From NCBI GenBank assembly GCA_964247725.1, contig CAXTVM010000009.1:1-64000 (forward strand): a stretch of 64,000 bases of DNA. The letters run 5' to 3'. Position numbers and translations under genes: made by a program. The number at the start of each line of letters is the position of its first letter. Position 1 is the first letter of the stretch. Positions 56,801-64,000 of the stretch are shown piece after piece. Source of the DNA: Lichenicola sp964247725. GTDB lineage: Bacteria; Pseudomonadota; Alphaproteobacteria; Acetobacterales; Acetobacteraceae. The notes under the pieces were generated by a model. That model searched no databases. It was not told the DNA's origin and saw only the letters and a program-made list of their open reading frames with translations.

Positions 56801-59800
56801 GTGAACCCGTCCCGGCTCTTCATCGAGCGTCCGGTGGCGACGACGCTGCTGATGCTGGCGATCCTGATGGTGGGCCTGCTCGGCTTCCGGTTCCTCCCCA
56901 TCGCCGCCCTGCCGCAGGTCGAGTACCCGACCATCCAGGTCGAGACCTTCTATCCCGGCGCCGGGCCGCAGGTGATGACCACCTACGTCACGGCGCCGCT
57001 GGAGTATCAGCTCGGCCAGATGCCGGGCTTGAGCCAGATGGAGAGCCAGAGCTCGGCCGGCGCCTCGGTGATCACGCTGCGGTTCGGGCTCGACATCGAC
57101 ATCAACGTCGCCGAGCAGGAGGTGCAGGCCGCGATCAACGCCGCCAACTCGCTGCTGCCCTCGGACCTGCCGGCGCCGCCGATCTACGCCAAGGTCAACC
57201 CCGCCGACACGCCGATCCTGACGCTCGGCATCACCAGCAAGACCATGACGCTGGTCGACGTCGAGGACTACGTCGACACCCGCCTCGCCCAGAAGATCAG
57301 CCAGATCAACGGCGTCGGCCTGGTGACGCTCACCGGCGGCAACCGCAAGGCGATCCGGGTGCGGGTGAACAGCCGCGCGCTGACCTCGTACGGGCTCAGC
57401 ATGGACGACCTGCGCACCATCATCACCACGGTCAACGTCAACTCGCCGACCGGCACCTTCGACGGCCCGCTGCATTCGTCGACGCTGCAGGTGGACGCCC
57501 AGGTCACCGCCCCCGACATCCTCGCCAACCAGGTGATCGCCTACAACAACGGCGCGCCGATCCGGGTCCGCGACGTCGCCAGCGTGGTGAGCGGGCCCGA
57601 GAACACCCAGCTCGCCGCCTGGTCCGGCACCACGCCGGCCATCATCCTGAACGTGCAGCGCCAGCCGGGCGCCAACGTCATCGCCGTGGTCGACGCGATC
57701 GACCGGATCCTGCCGCAGCTGCGGCAAGGCGTCCCGTCGGGCATCGCCATCACGCCGCTGACCGACCGCACCGTCACCATCCGCGCCTCGGTGCAGGACG
57801 TCGAGTTCGAGCTGCTGCTGTCGATCGCCCTGGTGGTCGGCGTGATCTTCGTATTCCTGCGCAACCTGCCGGCGACGCTGATCCCCTCGCTCTCGGTGCC
57901 GCTGTCGCTGGTCGGCACGATGGCGGTGATGTACCTGCTGGGCTACTCGCTCGACAACCTGTCGCTGATGTCGCTGACCATCGCCACCGGCTTCGTGGTC
58001 GACGACGCCATCGTCATGATCGAGAACATCGCCCGCTACGTCGAGATGGGCGAGAGCCGGATGCAGGCGGCGCTGAAGGGGGCCGGGCAGATCGGCTTCA
58101 CCATCGTCTCGCTGACGGTCTCGCTGATCGCGGTGCTGATCCCGCTGCTGTTCATGGGCGACGTGGTGGGACGGCTGTTCCACGAGTTCGCCGTCACGCT
58201 GGCGGTCACCATCGTGCTCTCGGCACTGGTCTCGCTCACCCTGGTGCCGATGCTGTGCGCGCGCATGCTGCGCGAGCAGCCGCACCATCCGCCAGCTGCC
58301 CGGCTGCAGTCCGGCAGCCGGTTCTCGCGCTGGAGCGAGCGCCGCATCGACGCCGTGATCGCCGGCTACGGGCGCTGGCTCGACGTGGTGCTGCGCCACC
58401 GGCCGCTGACGCTCGGCGTGTTCCTGCTCACGCTGGCCGTCACCGTCGTGCTGGCCGTCGTCATCCCGAAGGGCTTCTTCCCGGTGCAGGACACCGGCGT
58501 CATCCAGGGCATCTCGGTGGCATCCGAGGACACCTCGCTGGCGGCGATGTCGGCGCACCAGCAGGCGCTGGGGCGGGTGATCCTGAAGGATCCCGACGTG
58601 GCCAGCCTGTCCTCCTTCATCGGCGTCGACGGCGCCAACATGACGCTGAACCAGGGCCGGTTCCTGATCAACCTGGCGCCGCACGACAGCCGCGCGCTGT
58701 CCTCGTCCGGGGTGATCCGCCGCCTGCAGACCGAGGTGGCGGGCGTGTCCGGGGTCCGGCTCTACATGCAGCCGGTGCAGGACCTCTCGCTCGACACCGC
58801 GGTCTCGGCGACCCAGTACCAGTTCGTGCTGGAGACGCCCAACTACGACGACTTCGCCCGCTGGGTGCCCAAGGTGGTCGACGCGCTGCAGGCGCTGCCG
58901 CAGCTGGCCGACGTCACCTCGGACCTGCAGGCGACCGGGCTGGTCGCCAACGTCACGCTGGACCGCGCCACCGGCGCCCGCTTCAGCATCACCCCGGAGA
59001 CGGTCGACAACGCGCTCTACGACAGCTACGGCCAGCGCCAGGTCAGCACCGTCTATACGCAGTCGAACCAGTACCGGGTGATCCTGGAGACCGATCACAG
59101 CCTGCAGCGCGACCTGTCGAGCCTGGGCCAGCTCTATCTGCCCGGCGCCACGCTCAACACCAGCACCACCGCGTCGGGCGCCGCCCGCCAGCCGACCGGC
59201 GGGCTGGTGCCGCTGAGCGCGGTGGCCTCGGTGCATGTCGGCACCGGGCCGCTGCTGATCTCGCACCTGGGCCAGTTCCCGGCCACCACGGTGTCGTTCA
59301 ACCTGGCACCGGGCGCCTCGCTGGGTCCGGCGGTGGACGCGATCGAGCGGGCCGAGCGGACGATCGGCCTGCCGGGCAGCTTCCAGACCTCGTTCCAGGG
59401 CACCGCCAGCGCGTTCCAGAGCAGCCTCGGCAACGAGCTGTTCCTGGTGCTGGCGGCCCTGGTCGCGGTCTACATCGTGCTGGGCGTGCTCTACGAGAGC
59501 TTCATCCACCCGGTGACGATCCTGTCCACGCTGCCGTCGGCCGGCGTGGGCGCGCTCGCAGCGCTGATGATCGCCGGTGCCGATCTCGACGTCATGGGCA
59601 TCATCGGCATCGTGCTGCTGATCGGCATCGTCAAGAAGAACGCGATCATGATGATCGACTTCGCGCTGGAGGCGGAGCGCGTGGACGGGATGGCGCCGGT
59701 GGACGCGATCCGGCGGGCGGCGCTGCTGCGGTTCCGGCCGATCCTGATGACCACGCTGGCCGCCGCGTTCGGCGCCCTGCCGCTGATGCTGGGCAACGGC

Positions 59801-60001
59801 ACCGGCTCCGAGCTGCGCCGGCCGCTTGGGCTGGCCATCGTCGGCGGGCTCGCGGTGAGCCAGCTGCTGACCCTGTTTACCACGCCGGTGATCTACCTGT
59901 TCATGGACGGGCTCGGCCGCCGCACCCGCGCCTGGTTCGCGCGCCGCAACGCCGCCGGCGACGACCCCATGTCGCGCGGGGCGGCGCCGCACACCTTATG
60001 A
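56801..60001 (+). CDS. RND multidrug efflux permease subunit (MdtB-like), 1066 aa
   Basis: Proton-driven inner-membrane pump with 12 helices and two large periplasmic loops. The N-terminus NPSRLFIERPVATTLLMLAI is typical of MdtB/MdtC. Conserved helix 4 motif TIATGFVVDDAIVMIENIAR contains the proton-relay aspartates; LIGIVKKNAIMMIDFALEAE and LRFRPILMTTLAAAFGALPL mark the second half. The start is a GTG at 56801. Its stop overlaps the ATG of the next pump gene (ATGA), as expected for two subunits forming one heterotrimer. Confidence 0.95.
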   Translation: MNPSRLFIERPVATTLLMLAILMVGLLGFRFLPIAALPQVEYPTIQVETFYPGAGPQVMTTYVTAPLEYQLGQMPGLSQMESQSSAGASVITLRFGLDIDINVAEQEVQAAINAANSLLPSDLPAPPIYAKVNPADTPILTLGITSKTMTLVDVEDYVDTRLAQKISQINGVGLVTLTGGNRKAIRVRVNSRALTSYGLSMDDLRTIITTVNVNSPTGTFDGPLHSSTLQVDAQVTAPDILANQVIAYNNGAPIRVRDVASVVSGPENTQLAAWSGTTPAIILNVQRQPGANVIAVVDAIDRILPQLRQGVPSGIAITPLTDRTVTIRASVQDVEFELLLSIALVVGVIFVFLRNLPATLIPSLSVPLSLVGTMAVMYLLGYSLDNLSLMSLTIATGFVVDDAIVMIENIARYVEMGESRMQAALKGAGQIGFTIVSLTVSLIAVLIPLLFMGDVVGRLFHEFAVTLAVTIVLSALVSLTLVPMLCARMLREQPHHPPAARLQSGSRFSRWSERRIDAVIAGYGRWLDVVLRHRPLTLGVFLLTLAVTVVLAVVIPKGFFPVQDTGVIQGISVASEDTSLAAMSAHQQALGRVILKDPDVASLSSFIGVDGANMTLNQGRFLINLAPHDSRALSSSGVIRRLQTEVAGVSGVRLYMQPVQDLSLDTAVSATQYQFVLETPNYDDFARWVPKVVDALQALPQLADVTSDLQATGLVANVTLDRATGARFSITPETVDNALYDSYGQRQVSTVYTQSNQYRVILETDHSLQRDLSSLGQLYLPGATLNTSTTASGAARQPTGGLVPLSAVASVHVGTGPLLISHLGQFPATTVSFNLAPGASLGPAVDAIERAERTIGLPGSFQTSFQGTASAFQSSLGNELFLVLAALVAVYIVLGVLYESFIHPVTILSTLPSAGVGALAALMIAGADLDVMGIIGIVLLIGIVKKNAIMMIDFALEAERVDGMAPVDAIRRAALLRFRPILMTTLAAAFGALPLMLGNGTGSELRRPLGLAIVGGLAVSQLLTLFTTPVIYLFMDGLGRRTRAWFARRNAAGDDPMSRGAAPHTL

Positions 60002-63000
60002 ACGTCTCCCGCCCGTTCATCCTGCGGCCGGTGGCGACCACGCTGCTGACCATCGCGCTGGCGCTGAGCGGCGCGTTCGCCTACTCCAAGCTGCCGGTGG
60101 CGCCGCTGCCCAACGTCGCCTTCCCGGTGATCCAGGTGCAGGCGACGCAGCCCGGCGGCTCGCCGAGCGAGGTGGCGGACTCGGTGGCGACGCCGCTCGA
60201 ACGCCATCTCGGCACCATCGCCGGCGTCACTGAGATGACGTCCCAGAGCACCCAGAACCAGAGCCGCATCACCATCCAGTTCGACCTGTCGGTCGACGTC
60301 GACAACGCCGCCCACGCGGTTGAGGCGGCGATCCAGTCGGCGCGCGCCGACCTGCCGGCCAGCATCCGCACCAACCCGGTCTATCGGAAGTTCAACCCGT
60401 CCAGCCAGCCGGTCATGATCCTGGCGCTGACGTCCAAGACCCGCACCGCGCCGCAGCTGTTCGACCTCGCCACCAACATCCTGCAGCAGCAGCTCTCCAA
60501 GGTGGAGGGCGTCGGCAACTTCCAGCCCGGCGGCAGCGCGCTGCCGGCGGTGCGGGTCGAGATGGACCCGCTGCCGATGTTCGAAGCCGGGCTCGGCTTC
60601 GAGGACGTGCGGGCGGCGATCGCGTCCGCCAACGCCAACACGCCCAAGGGCTTCATCGACGTCGGCCGCCAGCGCTACCAGCTCGACACCAACGACCAGG
60701 CGCGCAAGGCGGCCGACTACCAGGGGCTGGTGGTCGGCTACCGCAACGGCGCGCCGATCCGGCTCTCCGACATCGCCGAGGTGACCGACAGCGTCGAGGA
60801 CCTGCGCAACGCCGGCTACTACAACGGCGTGCCGGCGGTGGTCTGCCTGGTCTATCCGCAGGCGACCGCCAACATCATCAAGACCACCGACTCCATCAAG
60901 GCGCTGCTGCCGACGCTGCAGGCCGCGCTCCCCGGCGACGTGCGGCTGCATATCGGACTCGACCGCTCGACCACCATCCGCGCCTCGGTGTCGGACACCC
61001 AGACCACGCTGCTGATCGCGATCGTGCTGGTGGTGCTGGTGGTGCTGGTGTTCCTGCGCACGCTGCGCTCGACCGCGATCCCGGCGGTGGCGGTGCCGGT
61101 ATCGATCGTCTCGACCTTCGGCGCGATGTACCTGCTGGGCTTCTCGCTCGACAATCTGTCGCTGATGGCGCTCACCATCGCCACCGGCTTCGTCGTCGAC
61201 GACGCCATCGTGGTGCTGGAGAACATCGCCCGGCACATGGAGGACGGCATGCCGCGCCTGCAGGCGGCGCTGCAGGGCACTGCCGAGGTCAGCTTCACGG
61301 TGATCTCGATCACCGTCTCGCTGATCGCGGTGTTCATGCCGATCCTGCTGCTGCCGGGGATCGCGGGGAAGTTCTTCTACGAGTTCGCGATGACGCTGAT
61401 CGCCACCATCGGCGTGTCCCTGCTGCTGGCGCTCACGGTGACGCCGATGATGTGCTCGCTGTTCCTCCGTGTGCAGCCGCGGGTGACGGCCGAGCGAGCG
61501 GCGGGGGACACCGAGCGGGCGCGGCGGCAGCCGGGGTTCGCGCGGCGCAGCCAGGCCCGCCTTGGCGCCGGGATCGAGCGCGTGCTGGACGGCATGCTCG
61601 CCGGCTACCGCTCCAGCCTCGACATCGCGCTCCGCCACAGCGGGCTGGTGGCGCTGACGCTGCCGCTCACCATCGTGCTGACCGTCCTGCTGGTCGCCCG
61701 GATGCCCAAGACCTTCTTCCCGTCGCAGGACAACGGCCTGCTGATCGGCACCGTCGAGGGAGAGCAGAGCATCTCGTTCCAGAACATGCAGCAGAAGCTG
61801 GTCCAGGTCTCGAACGCCGTCCTGGCCGACCCCGACGTGTCCACCATCGCCGGCTTCACCGGCGGCCGCGGCACCAACCAGGCGCAGGTATTCATCCAGC
61901 TGAAGGACATCGCGGTCCGCCGCGACAACATCGACCAGACCATCGCCCGCCTCACCGCCCGCATGAAGGACATGGTGGGAGCCCGCTTCTTCGCGTTCTC
62001 CGCCGGCGACGTCCGCGCCGGCGCCCGCACCAGCAGCTCGAGCTACCAGTACACCCTGAAGTCCGACGATTCCGACCTGCTCTACGACTGGGCGCGCAAG
62101 CTTGAGGCGGCGCTGAAGACGCGGCCGGAGCTCGCCGACGTCGACTCCGACGTGGCGCAGGGCGGCCGGGCGATCTCGGTGGCGATCGACCGCGACAGCG
62201 CCGCCCGGGTCAAGCTGACGCCGCAGCTGATCACCAGCACGATCTACGACGCGTTCGGGCAGCGCAGCGCCTCGACCATCTACAACACCCTGAACCAGTA
62301 CCACGTGGTCATGGAGGTGGCGCCGCGGTTCTGGCAGGACCCGTCGATCCTGAGCCAGATCTGGGTCAGCACGGCCAGCGGCACGGCGTCGGGGAGCAGC
62401 AGCAGCAACCTCATCCGCATCGCCAACCGCGCCAGCACCTCGTCCGGCGGCAGCTCCAACGGCGGCGGCAGCGGCGGCGCCGCCGTCACCAATACCGCGA
62501 CGCTGTCGCAGACCGGCACCGGCACCGGCATCGCCACCGCTGCCAGCGGCGCCACCGCCGGCGCCACCGCCGCCACCACGCTGTCGACGGCTCAGCAATC
62601 GGAGCAGAACGCCAACAGCAACAGCCTGGCCGGCGGCAAGGGCGCCTCCAGCGGCTCGGCGGTATCGTCGTCGGCCGAGACCATGGTACCGCTCTCGGCG
62701 GTGACCGCCTTCGTGCCGACCACGACGCCGCTCACGGTGTCGCACGACGGCGGCTTCGTCGCCGCCACGATCTCGTTCAACACGCCGCCCGGCGGCTCGC
62801 TCAGCGCGGCCGAGACCGCGATCCACGAGACCATGCTGCAGATCCACGTGCCGGCCGAGGTGCACGGCGACTTCGCCGGCAACGCGCAGCAGCTGCAGCA
62901 GACCACCGGCTCCTATCCGATCGTGGTGCTGGCCGCCCTGCTCGCGGTCTACGCCACGCTCGGCATCCTCTACGAGAGCTACATCCACCCGCTGACGATC

Positions 63001-63492
63001 CTCTCCACGCTGCCGTCCGCCGGGGTGGGCGCGATCCTGGCGCTGCAGCTGTTCGGCGAGGAGTTCTCGCTGATCGCCATGATCGGCGTGATCCTGCTGA
63101 TCGGCATCGTGAAGAAGAACGCCATCCTGCTGATCGACTTCGCGCTGAACGAGGAGCGCCAGCACGGCGCCAGCCCGCGCGACGCGATCTACCGCGCCTG
63201 CCTGCTCCGCTTCCGGCCGATCATGATGACCAGCTTCGCGGCGGCCCTGGGCGCGCTGCCGCTGGTGCTGGGCAACGGCTACGGCCACGAGCTGCGCCGC
63301 CCGCTGGGGCTCTCGGTGATGGGCGGGCTGATCGTCAGCCAGGCGCTGACGCTCTACACGACGCCGGTGGTGTATCTCTACCTCGACCGCATGCGGCACT
63401 GGTCGAGCCGGCGCTGGCAGGGCTGGCGCGCCGGCCGCGGTGGACGGCCCTTCCTGCCCCGACCCTCGCCCCAGGACGCGCCCGCCGAATGA
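59998..63492 (+). CDS. RND multidrug efflux permease subunit (MdtC-like) with low-complexity insertion, 1164 aa
   Basis: Second RND subunit. NVSRPFILRPVATTLLTIAL opens the protein; helix 4 has TIATGFVVDDAIVVLENIAR, and the second half has LIGIVKKNAILLIDFALNEE and LRFRPIMMTSFAAALGALPL. It is about 100-130 residues longer than usual: residues about 790-895 (62368-62680), in the second periplasmic domain just before MVPLSAV, are a Ser/Thr/Gly/Ala/Asn-rich stretch with no fold character. In the partner subunit the same spot has only a short linker. A basic C-terminal tail (SRRWQGWRAGRGGRPF) is also present. It is coupled to both neighbours by ATGA. Confidence 0.94.
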   Translation: MNVSRPFILRPVATTLLTIALALSGAFAYSKLPVAPLPNVAFPVIQVQATQPGGSPSEVADSVATPLERHLGTIAGVTEMTSQSTQNQSRITIQFDLSVDVDNAAHAVEAAIQSARADLPASIRTNPVYRKFNPSSQPVMILALTSKTRTAPQLFDLATNILQQQLSKVEGVGNFQPGGSALPAVRVEMDPLPMFEAGLGFEDVRAAIASANANTPKGFIDVGRQRYQLDTNDQARKAADYQGLVVGYRNGAPIRLSDIAEVTDSVEDLRNAGYYNGVPAVVCLVYPQATANIIKTTDSIKALLPTLQAALPGDVRLHIGLDRSTTIRASVSDTQTTLLIAIVLVVLVVLVFLRTLRSTAIPAVAVPVSIVSTFGAMYLLGFSLDNLSLMALTIATGFVVDDAIVVLENIARHMEDGMPRLQAALQGTAEVSFTVISITVSLIAVFMPILLLPGIAGKFFYEFAMTLIATIGVSLLLALTVTPMMCSLFLRVQPRVTAERAAGDTERARRQPGFARRSQARLGAGIERVLDGMLAGYRSSLDIALRHSGLVALTLPLTIVLTVLLVARMPKTFFPSQDNGLLIGTVEGEQSISFQNMQQKLVQVSNAVLADPDVSTIAGFTGGRGTNQAQVFIQLKDIAVRRDNIDQTIARLTARMKDMVGARFFAFSAGDVRAGARTSSSSYQYTLKSDDSDLLYDWARKLEAALKTRPELADVDSDVAQGGRAISVAIDRDSAARVKLTPQLITSTIYDAFGQRSASTIYNTLNQYHVVMEVAPRFWQDPSILSQIWVSTASGTASGSSSSNLIRIANRASTSSGGSSNGGGSGGAAVTNTATLSQTGTGTGIATAASGATAGATAATTLSTAQQSEQNANSNSLAGGKGASSGSAVSSSAETMVPLSAVTAFVPTTTPLTVSHDGGFVAATISFNTPPGGSLSAAETAIHETMLQIHVPAEVHGDFAGNAQQLQQTTGSYPIVVLAALLAVYATLGILYESYIHPLTILSTLPSAGVGAILALQLFGEEFSLIAMIGVILLIGIVKKNAILLIDFALNEERQHGASPRDAIYRACLLRFRPIMMTSFAAALGALPLVLGNGYGHELRRPLGLSVMGGLIVSQALTLYTTPVVYLYLDRMRHWSSRRWQGWRAGRGGRPFLPRPSPQDAPAE

Positions 63493-64000
63493 CGCCTGCC
63501 GTTCCCGCCTGCCGGCGCCGCGTGCGCCCGCTCGCCCGCCTGCCTGCCACCACCCTGCTTGCCACCGCCCTCGGCGGCTGCATGGTGGGGCCGGACTACC
63601 ACCGCCCAGCGGCGGTCCAGCCGCTCCTGCTGAAGGAGATCGCGCCGCCGCCGGGCTGGGCGTTCGCCGATCCGAACTATGCCCTGCTGCCGCGCGGCGC
63701 CTGGTGGACGCTCTATGACGACCCGGTGCTGAACGACCTCGAGTCGCAGATCGACATCTCGAACCAGACCATCAAGCAGGCCGAGGCCGCCTACCGGCAG
63801 TCGCGGGCGCTGATCGACGAGGCCCGCGCCTCGCTGTTCCCGTCGGCGAGCGGCAACGCCGGGGTCACCCGCGACGGGATCGGCGGCGGCGCCCATCCCC
63901 TGTCCTTCAAAGGCATCCCGACCGGCCCCGATCACGGCTTCATCGGCACCACCCGCTACTCGACCGGCACCGACGCCAACTGGCAGATCGACGTCTGGGG
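63489..64000 (+). CDS. NodT/OprM-type outer-membrane efflux lipoprotein (3' truncated by window edge)
   Basis: The first 170 codons are visible; the gene runs off the window. A basic N-terminus and hydrophobic segment lead to the lipobox ALGGCMVGPDYHRP, with the lipidated cysteine at about residue 32. GAWWTLYDDPVLNDLESQI and IKQAEAAYRQSRALIDEARA are the standard start of the helical OEP repeats, followed by SLFPSASGNAGVTRDG. It is the outer-membrane channel of the tripartite pump encoded upstream. The ATG overlaps the stop of the MdtC-like gene. Confidence 0.93.
   Translation, partial: MTPAVPACRRRVRPLARLPATTLLATALGGCMVGPDYHRPAAVQPLLLKEIAPPPGWAFADPNYALLPRGAWWTLYDDPVLNDLESQIDISNQTIKQAEAAYRQSRALIDEARASLFPSASGNAGVTRDGIGGGAHPLSFKGIPTGPDHGFIGTTRYSTGTDANWQIDVW

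Noticed and set aside
56660..59992. A 1110-codon minus-strand frame opposite the first RND subunit
   Set aside because: Antisense shadow; the RND pump on the plus strand has every family motif.

Overview
The window looks like chromosomal DNA of a very GC-rich alphaproteobacterium, most likely of the Acetobacteraceae/Rhodospirillales. Reasons: the strong third-position G/C bias; the yqeY-dnaG-rpoD block divergent from carA; the carA/carB/greA order; gpmI-envC-ctpA-deacetylase-rppH; the DUF1285-MoxR-DUF58-DUF4159 cluster next to a CCA-type nucleotidyltransferase; and a CcrM-type methyltransferase beside rnhB. The taxonomic placement is inference from gene order and base composition. No rRNA, tRNA, CRISPR array, prophage or intact insertion sequence was seen.

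Layout. 1-3.2 kb is an accessory stretch of visibly lower GC: the end of a large Ig-like exported protein, an unknown gene, and a secreted-protein gene broken by two frameshifts. 3.2-9.2 kb (minus strand) holds tonB, a GNAT acetyltransferase and the yqeY-dnaG-rpoD block. 9.3-16.5 kb (plus) holds carA, two small unknown genes, carB, greA and a threonine dehydratase. 17.3-26.2 kb carries upp, msrB, a small conserved protein, gpmI, envC, ctpA, a divergent polysaccharide deacetylase, rppH and a YihY membrane protein. 26.2-32.6 kb is an accessory module: a MocR-type regulator divergent from a TonB-dependent receptor, an unknown protein, a nitrilase-family amidase and an MFS transporter. 32.7-40.6 kb (minus) has an EmrAB pump, an MsbA-type ABC exporter, a secreted nucleoside hydrolase, a CCA-type nucleotidyltransferase and DUF1285. 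40.7-47.9 kb is a translationally coupled MoxR/DUF58/BatA-like cell-envelope operon. 48-54.7 kb has TspO, an ankyrin protein, an EamA exporter, a frameshifted SDR with its divergent AraC regulator, ccrM, rnhB and a CsbD-like stress protein. 55.4 kb to the end is an MdtABC-type RND pump with a NodT/OprM-type outer-membrane lipoprotein cut off by the window edge.

The most interesting observations: (i) CarA carries an N-terminal helix-turn-helix domain, and two GGGAA-N5-TTCCC palindromes lie 30 bp apart in the carA/yqeY intergenic region, suggesting a pyrimidine/arginine enzyme that may bind its own control region; (ii) a low-GC two-gene cassette (membrane protein plus small Cas2/SinR-like protein) sits between carA and carB without breaking their tight spacing; (iii) six copies of a nested palindromic intergenic repeat with AAGGCCAGGG/CCCTGGCCTT ends and interchangeable centres; (iv) an uncharacterised uptake-plus-amidase locus with an operator-like inverted repeat; (v) in-frame low-complexity expansions in several otherwise conserved proteins (TspO, an RND pump subunit, EnvC, the deacetylase).
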